This document shows, one piece after another, positions 1 through 7,484 of a DNA stretch of 48,382 nucleotides. The DNA is from Reyranella sp. Lineage in GTDB: Bacteria > Pseudomonadota > Alphaproteobacteria > Reyranellales > Reyranellaceae. Below the pieces are notes generated by a model, which was not told the DNA's origin, made no database searches, and worked only from the letters and a program-made list of their open reading frames with translations. The stretch spans positions 1 to 48,382 of the forward strand of contig NZ_SCVH01000029.1 in the NCBI RefSeq assembly GCF_004296935.1, read 5' to 3'. Position numbers and translations under genes: made by a program. Each line of letters opens with the position of its first letter. The first letter of the stretch is position 1.

Positions 1-98
1 TCGAGCATCAGCTCTTCGGCGCCGCTGTCCCAGCGTTCGCCGAACTTCGAGCAGCCCATGCCGAGAATTGCGACCTTGTCCTTGATGCCCCGAGCCAT
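1..98 (-). CDS. Thiolase / acetyl-CoA acetyltransferase family protein, N-terminal fragment
   Basis: Only the first 32 or so codons are in the window; the gene runs off the left edge. The N-terminus (M-A-R-G-I-K-D-K-V-A-I-L-G-M-G followed by C-S-K-F-G-E-R-W) is typical of SCP-x/lipid-transfer-type thiolases, which are thiolase-fold enzymes acting on acyl-CoA. The ATG at 96-98 is preceded by an AGGAGG Shine-Dalgarno sequence. It lies downstream of the HMG-CoA-synthase-like gene on the same strand. This pairing is expected, because thiolases, HMGCS-like proteins and DUF35 proteins form complexes in archaea and steroid-degrading bacteria. The catalytic residues lie outside the window. Confidence 0.75.
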   Translation of the reverse strand, partial: MARGIKDKVAILGMGCSKFGERWDSGAEELML

Positions 99-144
99 GG
101 CAGGCCTCCTGATAGTGGGGTTGGAATTCTACGAGTATCTTACT

Positions 145-168
145 CCTCTCCCCCTAGCGGGGGAGAGG
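145..168. repeat. Perfect 10-bp inverted repeat between the two thiolase-fold genes
   Basis: The arms CCTCTCCCCC (145-154) and GGGGGAGAGG (159-168) are separated by TAGC. The RNA hairpin would be very stable, but there is no T-run on either side, so a simple Rho-independent terminator is unlikely. It sits in the 84-bp gap between the HMGCS-like gene and the thiolase gene. It may be a member of a dispersed intergenic palindrome family or an mRNA processing or stability element. No second copy was noticed in the window. Confidence 0.6.
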
Positions 169-182
169 AATCATGAGATCGA

Positions 183-1625
183 TCAGACTGGCGCCGCCTT
201 CCAGAAGTAACGCTTGAAGCCGCCGCGCATCTCGTCGTTGTCGCGGATACGGAACGTCATGCGCATCTTGGCACCGACCTTGACCTGATCCTTGTCGCTG
301 TCGGTGAAGTCGGCCATGAAGCGCCCGCCCTCGGGGAAGGTGATCATGCCGTAGTAGGCCGGCGGATCCGGCGAATAGGTGAGCGAGTCGGCGGTGAACG
401 ACATCACCGCGCATTCGAGGCCGGCCATCGCGTAAGGATCCTGGCTCTCGATGGCATGACAGTTGGGATTGACGCAAACCTGGCTGCGCGGGAACTGCAC
501 CGTGCCGCAGACGCGGCATTTGCCGCCAACCAGGCCGTAGATCATGTCGCGCTTGCGCCACAGAACCGAGAGCGCGGTCTTCTTGTCGAACTCGGCGCGC
601 ATGCCCTTTTCGATCGGCAGCATGTCGTTGAAGGCGAGGAACTTCATGTAGTTCTTCTCTTCCTTGCGACGCGCCATCCAGCCCGACAGGCCCTTGCGCT
701 TGGGCAGCTTGTCCTTCTCCGCCGTGACCTCGAAGACCAGCGTGTCGACGCCCTGGCCAAAGGCCACGACCATGATCTTGTCGCCGGCCTTGGCGCTTTC
801 CAGCGCATCGACCAGCATGACCAGCGCGTGCGCGGCACCCGTGTCGCCGAGCGAGGCGCCCAACAGGTCGCGAACGGCGCCCTCGCCGATCCCTGCCATC
901 TTGGCCATCAACTTGGGCACCGCCGGCATCAGGCTCGGCATGATGAAGTGGGTGATGTCGCTGCCCTTAAGATTGCAGGCGGCCAGTGCCGCCTTGATCG
1001 CCGGCGGCACAATCTTCGAGTAGCCCTCGTCGCGGATCCAACGCTCTTCCCAGCCGTAGTCGAACTCGGCCTCGTCACCGCGAAAGTGATCGACGAAGTC
1101 CATCGACACCGAATGATGGCCGACCAGTTTGGCGATCACGTTCTCTGTGCCGCACAGCAACGCCGCCGCGCCATCTCCGTAGTTGAGCTCGTTGGCCGAG
1201 GCGACGCGGGCCATGCGCTTATCGGCCGCCGCCACCAGCGACGGCGCGCCGTCCTTCGAGGCGTTGAGGCCGGCGATCAGCGCCGAAGTGCCTGCCTTCA
1301 GCGAACCACCGATGTCGGTGGCCGAAAGATTCTGCTCGACGTTGAGCGCGGTGCCGATGACGCCGGCATTCTGGCGATCCTTGAAGGGGTGCGTCGTCGA
1401 GGCGAAGTAGATATTGCGGACGTCTTCGGCCTTGTGGCTGGTCAGGCAATCACGCGACGCCTCGACCGCCATGGTGATCGAATCCTCGTCCCAGTTGGCC
1501 ATCGAACGCTCACCCTTGGCGAGGCCGCGCAGGCCGGGGGCGAACCACTTGTTGGCGTCGTACGCCGCCTGACGGTTGAGGCGCAGGCGCGGCACATAGG
1601 CGCCGAAGGCGACGATTCCGACCAT
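183..1625 (-). CDS. HMG-CoA-synthase-like thiolase-fold protein fused to a DUF35/OB-fold zinc-ribbon domain
   Basis: This 480-residue protein has a thiolase/KAS-III fold in residues 1 to about 340 and a C-terminal DUF35 acyl-CoA-binding domain. That domain begins with a four-Cys zinc ribbon (C370, C373, C384, C389) and continues into an OB fold. HMG-CoA-synthase landmarks are recognisable (NYGDGAAALL near 148, MDFVDHFRG near 175, MPSLMPAVPKLMAKMAG near 229). By eye, however, the nucleophilic Cys position reads Leu109 (GSLKAGTSAL) and the catalytic His segment reads FIMP. It may therefore not catalyse canonical condensation; a scaffold or retro-aldol partner of the adjacent thiolase is an inference. 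GGAGG precedes the ATG, and a palindromic operator-like site lies upstream. Confidence 0.8.
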   Translation of the reverse strand: MVGIVAFGAYVPRLRLNRQAAYDANKWFAPGLRGLAKGERSMANWDEDSITMAVEASRDCLTSHKAEDVRNIYFASTTHPFKDRQNAGVIGTALNVEQNLSATDIGGSLKAGTSALIAGLNASKDGAPSLVAAADKRMARVASANELNYGDGAAALLCGTENVIAKLVGHHSVSMDFVDHFRGDEAEFDYGWEERWIRDEGYSKIVPPAIKAALAACNLKGSDITHFIMPSLMPAVPKLMAKMAGIGEGAVRDLLGASLGDTGAAHALVMLVDALESAKAGDKIMVVAFGQGVDTLVFEVTAEKDKLPKRKGLSGWMARRKEEKNYMKFLAFNDMLPIEKGMRAEFDKKTALSVLWRKRDMIYGLVGGKCRVCGTVQFPRSQVCVNPNCHAIESQDPYAMAGLECAVMSFTADSLTYSPDPPAYYGMITFPEGGRFMADFTDSDKDQVKVGAKMRMTFRIRDNDEMRGGFKRYFWKAAPV

Positions 1626-1667
1626 TCTTGTCCTTCCTCCGATTACCCGGCGGGAGCCCGCCGGCTC

Positions 1668-1683
1668 ATGAACGCTTGTTCAT
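1668..1683. promoter_or_regulatory. Operator-like 16-bp palindrome upstream of the HMGCS-like gene
   Basis: The sequence ATGAAC-GCTT-GTTCAT is a perfect inverted repeat with a 4-bp centre. It lies 43-58 bp upstream of the HMGCS-like start codon, in the 124-bp gap to the NUDIX gene. Its size and GAAC-N4-GTTC form fit a dimeric TetR-family operator of the kind that controls acyl-CoA metabolism genes. No regulator gene is adjacent. A GC-rich hairpin (1647-1664) lies between the site and the start codon. Confidence 0.45.
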
Positions 1684-1749
1684 TCGCTCTTAGCGCGCCG
1701 GCCCGGAGCGCGCGAGCCGGTTTTCGTCATGGCTGCCAATAGCGCGGAA

Positions 1750-2595
1750 CTATCTTCCGGTCTGCGGAACCGCACCTGGCTGCGGCGGCATCTCGCGGAC
1801 GAGATTTCGATAGCCGGCATCGGGCGGGATGTGGAGGTAGCGCTTGCCGTCCTTGGTCTCGACCCAGGGCTGGACGGTGATGACCTTGCGCTTGGCCGCC
1901 TGGGCGAGCGCGCCAGCCACGGTGCCGCCCTCGGCCAGCAGCTCGAGGTTCTTCTGCGTGGCATGGACCAGGGTGCGCCGGCCAGCCGTGGCCTCGTCGA
2001 TCGCCTCCTGCGCGCCGATCCAGACCGAATCGGTCGATTCGGAGCCGTCATGCAGCGCCACCTGATCCTCCGGCGCCTCGGCCAGGAAGAACCAGGTGTC
2101 GAAGCGCTTGGGCACGAAGGTCGGCGTGATCCAGTGCGCGAAGGGCGTCATGAGTTCGGTCGCGAGTTCGAGATCCTCGGCTTCGACCAGGTCGAGGATG
2201 CTGGCCTCGTCCTTGGCGAGCTTGGCACGCCAGCGATCCTCGATCGGCTTGAGGTCGGCGGCGGCAATCAGCGCCTTCTGCCCACGCTTGCGGGCCAGCA
2301 GCACGCCGCATTCCTCGAACGCCTCGCGCACGCCGGCGATGCGGAACTTCAGTTCATCGTCACTGATCCTGTCGGGACCGCCCGAGCGGGCGCGCAGGCG
2401 CTTGTCGCCGTCGGCGTCCTCGAGCTTGCCGCCGGGGAACACGATCGCGCCGGAGAAGGAATCGATCTGGTGATGACGCACCACCATGAAGACCTCGAGC
2501 GGCGAGGAAGTGTCGCCGCGCCTGGAAGGCCGGAGCAGCAGGACTGTGGTGGCGGGGCGCGGTGGCGCCGGTTCCCTCTTGGGCGTGTCGGTCAT
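1750..2595 (-). CDS. NUDIX hydrolase, NUDT19-like
   Basis: This 281-residue protein is probably a pyrophosphohydrolase of a nucleoside-diphosphate-linked substrate. The Nudix box is split: F-P-G-G-K-L-E-D at 53-60, then about 30 residues, then R-E-A-F-E-E-C-G-V-L-L at 90-100, which carries the metal-binding REx2EE core. Such an insertion between the two halves is characteristic of the NUDT19/RP2 group (acyl-CoA diphosphatases in eukaryotes), but the substrate here is unknown. The ATG at 2595 gives MTDTPKREP; an in-frame ATG 14 codons further upstream would add a basic leader of no recognisable kind. The neighbour at 2703 is divergent. Confidence 0.8.
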   Translation of the reverse strand: MTDTPKREPAPPRPATTVLLLRPSRRGDTSSPLEVFMVVRHHQIDSFSGAIVFPGGKLEDADGDKRLRARSGGPDRISDDELKFRIAGVREAFEECGVLLARKRGQKALIAAADLKPIEDRWRAKLAKDEASILDLVEAEDLELATELMTPFAHWITPTFVPKRFDTWFFLAEAPEDQVALHDGSESTDSVWIGAQEAIDEATAGRRTLVHATQKNLELLAEGGTVAGALAQAAKRKVITVQPWVETKDGKRYLHIPPDAGYRNLVREMPPQPGAVPQTGR

Positions 2596-2702
2596 TTGTA
2601 TCCGTTGTCTCCGTGAGGCGCCGAGTTTCCCACACAACCGGCGACAGAGTCATTGGCCGAGTGTATTCTCAGCGCGTGCGTTTCGCACTGAAGGAGGACG
2701 CG

Positions 2703-3281
2703 ATGTCCATGACGGCAGACAAATCGGGACCCCACAGCCTGGCCGACGGCCTCAAGATGCTGCGCGCCAAATGGGGATGGATCGTCGCCCTCGGCATCGT
2801 CTTCCTGATCGCCGGCGTTATTGCGCTGGGCAGCGTCGTTAGCGCCACCGAGACGGCCGTGCTGGTCGTCGGCATCATGATGCTGATGGGCGGCGCCGCC
2901 GAGATCATCGCCGCCTTCGGCGTCAAGAGCTGGGGCAAGTTCCTGTTCTGGCTGCTGCTGGGCGTGCTCTATGTCGCCGCCGGCATCATCGCCATCATGA
3001 ACCCGCTGCTTGCCGCCGTTTACCTCACCCTGATGCTGGGTATCGCCCTGGCGGTCGGCGGCGTGCTCCGCATCTTCCTCGCCTTCAACATGAAGAGCGC
3101 CGGGGGACCGTGGGCCTGGGTTGCGCTGTCGGGAGTCATCACCTTCGCCCTGGGCTGCATGATCATCGCCCAGTGGCCGGCCTCGAGCCTGTTCGTGCTC
3201 GGAGTCTTCCTCGGCATCGACCTGATCTTCATCGGTGCCGGCTGGGTCACGATGGGCCTGGCGCTGAAGAAGCGGGCCTAG
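2703..3281 (+). CDS. HdeD-family (DUF308) membrane protein
   Basis: This 192-residue inner-membrane protein has six hydrophobic segments, roughly residues 25-46, 51-73, 78-98, 102-127, 138-157 and 163-185, arranged as repeated helix pairs as in HdeD/DUF308 proteins. HdeD is linked to acid resistance in E. coli, but the molecular activity of the family is not known and no role can be read from context. The start is fixed by AAGGAGG seven bases before the ATG at 2703. The gene is divergent from the NUDIX gene. Its stop abuts the stop of the convergent reductase gene. Confidence 0.8.
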   Translation: MSMTADKSGPHSLADGLKMLRAKWGWIVALGIVFLIAGVIALGSVVSATETAVLVVGIMMLMGGAAEIIAAFGVKSWGKFLFWLLLGVLYVAAGIIAIMNPLLAAVYLTLMLGIALAVGGVLRIFLAFNMKSAGGPWAWVALSGVITFALGCMIIAQWPASSLFVLGVFLGIDLIFIGAGWVTMGLALKKRA

Positions 3282-4307
3282 TTACTTCCGGGTCGGATCT
3301 TCGGCGACCTGCACCAGCAGCTTGCCGAAGTTCTTGCCTTTCAGCAGCCCCATGAAGGCCTCGGGTGCGTTCTCGATGCCCTTCACGATGTCCTCGCGAT
3401 ACTTGATCTTGCCGGCCTTCACCGCCGCCGGCACCTCTTTCCAGAAGCCCTCCATCTGGCCGAAGTGATCCGACACGATGAAACCCGTCACGGTGGCGCG
3501 CTTGATAAGCAGCAGGCGCCAGTCGGGACCGGGGTTCATCTGCATCTCGTTGTACTGCGAGATCAGCCCGCACAGAGGCACACGCGCGAAGTCATTGAGC
3601 TGCGGCACGACGGCCGCCTGCACCGCGCCGCCGACATTCTCGAAATAGACGTCGATGCCCTTGGGCGCCGCGGCACGGATCTCCTTGAAGAGGTTGGCGC
3701 CGGCCGCGCGATAGTCGACGCAGGCGTCGAAACCCAGGTCCTTCACGACATAGTCGCACTTGTCCTTGCCACCGGCGATGCCGACGGCGCGGCAGCCGTG
3801 CAGCCTGGCGAGCTGGCCGACCACCGAGCCGACGGCACCCGACGCTGCCGAGACGACCACGGTCTCGCCCGCCTTGGGCTTGCCGATCATCATCAGGCCC
3901 CACCAAGCGGTCATGCCGGGCATGCCGAGCACGGAGAGCGCCAGCGACAGCGGCGCCGCGTTGGGATCGAGCTTCATGCTCATCGCGCCGTCGGACACGG
4001 CATAACTCTGCCAGCCGGCATACTCGACGACGTAGTCGCCTTCCTTGAACCGGGGATTCTTGGACTTCACGACCTGGCCGACCGTGCCGCCGACCATGGC
4101 ATCGCCCAGGTTGACGTTGGCGGCATAGCCCTTGGTCTCGGCCATGCGGCCGCGCATGTAGGGATCGAGCGACATCCAGATGATGCGCGAGAGATACTCG
4201 CCGTCCTTGGGTTCGGGGATCGGATGCTCGACGACGTCGAAATTGGCGTGGGTCGGTTCGCCCTCGGGGCGCGACTTCAGCAATACGCGGCGGTTGGTGG
4301 CAGCCAT
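3282..4307 (-). CDS. NADP-dependent medium-chain oxidoreductase (CurA / leukotriene-B4 dehydrogenase type)
   Basis: This 341-residue zinc-independent MDR enzyme probably reduces the C=C bond of an alpha,beta-unsaturated ketone or aldehyde using NADPH. It shows the family pattern: W-M-S-L-D-P-Y-M-R-G-R-M near 44-55, G-M-P-G-M-T-A-W near 128, the cofactor motif A-A-S-G-A-V-G-S-V-V-G near 154-164, and Y-F-E-N-V-G-G near 220. No zinc-binding cysteines are visible. E. coli CurA (YncB) and eukaryotic prostaglandin reductase 1 are named relatives. The gene is divergent from the alpha/beta hydrolase gene, with 62 bp between the starts, and convergent with the DUF308 gene. The physiological substrate is unknown. 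Confidence 0.85.
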   Translation of the reverse strand: MAATNRRVLLKSRPEGEPTHANFDVVEHPIPEPKDGEYLSRIIWMSLDPYMRGRMAETKGYAANVNLGDAMVGGTVGQVVKSKNPRFKEGDYVVEYAGWQSYAVSDGAMSMKLDPNAAPLSLALSVLGMPGMTAWWGLMMIGKPKAGETVVVSAASGAVGSVVGQLARLHGCRAVGIAGGKDKCDYVVKDLGFDACVDYRAAGANLFKEIRAAAPKGIDVYFENVGGAVQAAVVPQLNDFARVPLCGLISQYNEMQMNPGPDWRLLLIKRATVTGFIVSDHFGQMEGFWKEVPAAVKAGKIKYREDIVKGIENAPEAFMGLLKGKNFGKLLVQVAEDPTRK

Positions 4308-4369
4308 GGGATCCTCCTGTTTCGCCGGACGCTAGCACGCGCACGGCGATGTGCTAAGACGCGGGCGCA

Positions 4370-5083
4370 ATGGCTACTTTCGTTTGCCTCCCCGGCGCCT
4401 GGATGGGCGCCTGGACGTGGAAATTCGTCGTCGAGCGTCTCGCCGCCGCCGGACATGACGTCCACGCCCTGCCCTTTCGCGGCGTCGGCGAACGCGCCGC
4501 CGAGCTGTCGCCGGACGTCGACAACGATGTGCTGCTGGCCGACACGATCGGCTATCTCGAGAACGAAGGCCTGCGCGATGTCGTGCTGGTCGGTCACAGC
4601 TTCGGCAGCCTGATCGCCGGCCTCGTCACCGACCGTGTGCCCGAGCGGATCGGCCATCTCGTCATCATCGACGGCGGCATCCCGACCGACGGCCAGTCGA
4701 TCTTCGGCCGCATTCCGGCGGAGATCGTGGCCAAGCGGAAGAAACTGGTGAAGATCGTGAACGGCACCGAGGTATTGCCCTTCGCGCCGGTCGGCAGCCT
4801 GATCATCGACGATCCCGAGCTCGCCGCCTGGACGCACCGCCATCTCACGCCGCATCCGGTCGCCTGCTACACCAAGCCGATCCGCCTGTTCCATCCCGCC
4901 GGCAACGGCCGGCCGATGACCTACATAGCCTGCACCAAGCCACGCTATCCGGTGTCGGCCGGCATGCATGAGAAGGTGCAGACGATGCCGCACATCCGCT
5001 TCAGGCCGATCGAGGCCGGCCACAACTGCATCCTCTCCGCGCCCGACCTGGTGGCGCGCGAGTTGCTGGAGATCCCGCAATGA
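4370..5083 (+). CDS. Alpha/beta hydrolase (esterase-like)
   Basis: The protein has 237 residues and an alpha/beta-hydrolase fold. The nucleophile elbow is G-H-S-F-G at 75-79 (Ser77), the probable catalytic His is His218 in E-A-G-H-N, and the oxyanion region is L-P-G-A-W near 7-11. This short single-domain form with GHSFG resembles the methylesterase/hydroxynitrile-lyase group. No signal peptide is visible, so it is probably cytoplasmic. It is the first gene of a tight trio: its TGA overlaps the ATG of the next gene (ATGA at 5080-5083). The substrate is unknown. Confidence 0.8.
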   Translation: MATFVCLPGAWMGAWTWKFVVERLAAAGHDVHALPFRGVGERAAELSPDVDNDVLLADTIGYLENEGLRDVVLVGHSFGSLIAGLVTDRVPERIGHLVIIDGGIPTDGQSIFGRIPAEIVAKRKKLVKIVNGTEVLPFAPVGSLIIDDPELAAWTHRHLTPHPVACYTKPIRLFHPAGNGRPMTYIACTKPRYPVSAGMHEKVQTMPHIRFRPIEAGHNCILSAPDLVARELLEIPQ

Positions 5084-5451
5084 GCGCGCAGATGATGATC
5101 CTGGTCGCCGGGCCCTATCGATCCGGCACCAACGACGATCCCGTCCTGATCCAGCGCAATGTCGATGCCATGGAGGACACGGCATTGGCCGTCTTCCGGC
5201 TCGGCCATCTGCCGGTCCTTGGCGAATGGTTCGCTTTGCCGCTCCTGAAGCACGCGGGCTCGAAGAAGATCGGCGACGCCGTGTTCGACGAGATCTTCCA
5301 TCCCATTGCCCGCGAGCTGATCGGCAAGTGCGACGCCGTGCTGCGCATCGGCGGCCCGTCGACCGGCGCCGACGACATGGTCGCAACGGGCGAACGTCTC
5401 GGAAAGCGCATCTTCCGCGATCCGTCGGAGATTCCGGAGCGCCCCCGATGA
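5080..5451 (+). CDS. DUF4406 / nucleoside 2-deoxyribosyltransferase-like protein
   Basis: This 123-residue Rossmann-like protein begins with V-A-G-P-Y-R-S-G (9-16). It ends with the family motif G-G-P-S-T-G-A-D-D followed by a G-E-R-L-G-K-R-I-F strand (91-112). Nucleoside 2-deoxyribosyltransferases and DUF4406 proteins share this arrangement, and Glu49 in L-G-E-W is a possible nucleophile. The activity is inferred only from the fold. The start overlaps the hydrolase stop by four bases, and the stop overlaps the transporter start by four bases (ATGA at 5448-5451), so the three genes are almost certainly co-translated. Confidence 0.65.
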   Translation: MSAQMMILVAGPYRSGTNDDPVLIQRNVDAMEDTALAVFRLGHLPVLGEWFALPLLKHAGSKKIGDAVFDEIFHPIARELIGKCDAVLRIGGPSTGADDMVATGERLGKRIFRDPSEIPERPR

Positions 5452-6674
5452 GCTGGCGCAACGACCCCCTGGTCATCTCCGTCAATGCGCTGGGCATCAC
5501 CCAGATCACGGCCTGGGGCACGAGCTATTACTGCCTGGGCGTTCTGGCCAAGCCGATCGCGGCCGAGACCGGGTGGAGCATCAGCACGATCTTCCTCGGC
5601 TTCAGCGTCGCGCTGGTGACGATGGGCCTGATCTCGACCTGGGTCGGGCGGCTGATCGACCGCATCGGCGCCCGCTCGGTGATGTCCATCGGTACCGTCA
5701 TCGTGTCCATCGGTCTGCTCGGCCTGTCCCAGGTTGGTGACGTCGCCTCCTATATGGTGGCCTGGCTGGTGATCGGGGTGGGCATGCGCTGCTGCCTCTA
5801 CGACGCGGCGTTCGCTGCCCTGGTGCAGGCCGTGCCGAGCCGCGGGCGGGCTGCCATCTCCTACCTCACCCTCTACGGCGCCTACGCCTCGACGGTTTTC
5901 TGGGTGATCGGCCATTACCTCAACGAGGCCTACGGCTGGCGCGGGACGCTGCTGATCTTCGCCGCCATCAACCTCGTCGTTTGCCTGCCGCTCAACTGGC
6001 TCGGCCTCTCGCGCCGCGAGTCCACGATGGACGCCGCGGCGGCAAAGGCGCCCGAAAGAGCGCAGGACGGCCCGGCACTGGAAGGGCGGCGACGCAAGGT
6101 CGGCATCGCCCTGTTCGCCCTCATCATGTCGCTCAACGGGTTCGTGTTCGGCGTCGTGTCGCTGCAGCTCGTGCCGCTGCTCGAAGCCGCGGGCCTGGCC
6201 GGCGCCGCGGCGGTGTGGGTCGCATCGCTCAAAGGCCACGGCCAGTTCGGCGGCCGTCTGGTCGAGATCTTCTTCGGAAAGAACCTCAAGGCCATGACCG
6301 TGGCGCGCATCGCCATCGGCGTCCTGCCGCCAGCGCTGCTGTTGCTCATGCTGGCGCGCGGCGAGTTCTGGCTGCTCGTCACCTTCACCCTGCTGCTGGG
6401 AGCCTCGCAAGGTGTGATCACGATCGTACGCGGCGCCGTGCCGCTCGCCCTGTTCGGCACCCAGGGCTACGGCGCGGTGCTGGGGCTGATCGCGACGCCG
6501 ATCCTGCTGGTCAATGCCTTCTCGCCGGCGCTGTTCGCGCTGATCGTCGATCTGGTCGGCTGGCAGAATGCGCTGTACGCGCTGCTCGCCAGCTCGATCC
6601 TGACCTGGCTCGCCATCGAGCTGATGTCGCGCTGGTACGAGGGCGCGCGGACGGGCAAGCCGGTGGCGGGCTAG
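5448..6674 (+). CDS. MFS transporter
   Basis: The product is a 408-residue major facilitator superfamily permease with about 12 hydrophobic segments and a charged cytoplasmic loop at about residues 190-225 separating the two halves. The first half carries a loop-2-3-like motif (G-R-L-I-D-R-I-G-A-R-S near 67-77). Substrate and direction of transport cannot be told from sequence. The start is the ATG in the ATGA overlap with the DUF4406 gene; longer in-frame extensions run across the upstream genes and were rejected. It ends the hydrolase-DUF4406-MFS operon. Its TAG overlaps the stop of the convergent SDR gene (CTAG). Confidence 0.85.
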   Translation: MSWRNDPLVISVNALGITQITAWGTSYYCLGVLAKPIAAETGWSISTIFLGFSVALVTMGLISTWVGRLIDRIGARSVMSIGTVIVSIGLLGLSQVGDVASYMVAWLVIGVGMRCCLYDAAFAALVQAVPSRGRAAISYLTLYGAYASTVFWVIGHYLNEAYGWRGTLLIFAAINLVVCLPLNWLGLSRRESTMDAAAAKAPERAQDGPALEGRRRKVGIALFALIMSLNGFVFGVVSLQLVPLLEAAGLAGAAAVWVASLKGHGQFGGRLVEIFFGKNLKAMTVARIAIGVLPPALLLLMLARGEFWLLVTFTLLLGASQGVITIVRGAVPLALFGTQGYGAVLGLIATPILLVNAFSPALFALIVDLVGWQNALYALLASSILTWLAIELMSRWYEGARTGKPVAG

Positions 6675-7414
6675 AAGGTCTCCTTGTAGGGCCGGATATC
6701 GAGCTCGTGCGTCCAGGCGCTGCGCGGCTGGCGATGGATATGCCAGTAATTCTCGACGATCGCCTCGATGCCCAGCAGCCCGTCGGGGCCGGCCTTCTCC
6801 TTGCGGTCGGGCATGCGCGACAGCAGCCGCTCGCCCTCGATGCCGCCGTCGATGATGACGTGCGCGACGTGGAGGCCCTGCGGGCCGAACTCGCGCGCCA
6901 TCGACTGCACCATGAGGCGGAGTCCACCCTTGGTGGCGTTGAAGGCGGCAAAGCGCGGCCGGCCGCGCAGCGAGCCCGAGGCGCCGGTGAAGATCACCGT
7001 GCCGCGGCCGAGCGGCGCCAGCCGGCGCGCCGCCTCGCGGGCGAAGAGGAAGCCGGCAAAGCAGCCGACCCGCCAGGAGTCCTCGAAATGCTGCGCCGTC
7101 ATCTCGCGGAAATCGACGGCCTGGTTGTTGCCCATATTGAACACCAGCAGGTCGGCCGGCGCTCCCTCGGCATCGTCGGCCATGGCGCGGTCGAACAGGG
7201 CAACGACGTCGGCTTCTTTCGTGCCATCGGTCACGACGGCGGTTGCCGAGCCGCCTGAGGCACGAACAGCCTCGGCGACCTTCTCGATCTTGGCCGCCGT
7301 ACGTCCGGCGACCAGCACGTGATAACCCTCTTTCGCAAAGCGGCGGCTGAGGCCCGCACCCACGCCGCGTTCCGCTCCGACACCCAGGACCACGGCTTTC
7401 GGCTTCTTGGCCAT
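6671..7414 (-). CDS. SDR-family protein with Phe in place of the catalytic Tyr
   Basis: This 247-residue short-chain dehydrogenase/reductase has the nucleotide-binding motif G13-x3-G17-x-G19 and an N-M-G variant of the NNAG motif near 93-95. The active-site stretch reads R-F-A-A-F-N-A-T-K: the YxxxK motif is F158-xxx-K162, so the canonical proton-donating Tyr is absent, while T-G-A-S-G-S near 143-148 supplies a Ser. The C-terminal H-V-I-I-D-G-G-I near 185-192 is characteristic of a subgroup in which I recall this Phe being common. AAGGAGA precedes the ATG at 7414; a longer in-frame extension lacks family similarity. The gene is divergent from the thioesterase pair. Confidence 0.8.
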   Translation of the reverse strand: MAKKPKAVVLGVGAERGVGAGLSRRFAKEGYHVLVAGRTAAKIEKVAEAVRASGGSATAVVTDGTKEADVVALFDRAMADDAEGAPADLLVFNMGNNQAVDFREMTAQHFEDSWRVGCFAGFLFAREAARRLAPLGRGTVIFTGASGSLRGRPRFAAFNATKGGLRLMVQSMAREFGPQGLHVAHVIIDGGIEGERLLSRMPDRKEKAGPDGLLGIEAIVENYWHIHRQPRSAWTHELDIRPYKETF

Positions 7415-7484
7415 GCAGACTCTCCTTGAAACGATGTGAAGAGAACTTGCGGTGCAGAGGGCCCTTTCGCTACGGTCCGCCCGC

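Noticed and set aside
1647-1664. GC-rich hairpin in the HMGCS-like leader as a terminator
   Set aside because: Loop too tight at full pairing and no T-run on either strand; probably just local GC-rich symmetry.
456-1742. Long plus-strand frame opposite the HMGCS-like gene
   Set aside because: It is a mirror frame in GC-rich DNA, rich in Arg, His and Ala, without recognisable domains, while the minus strand encodes a clear conserved protein.
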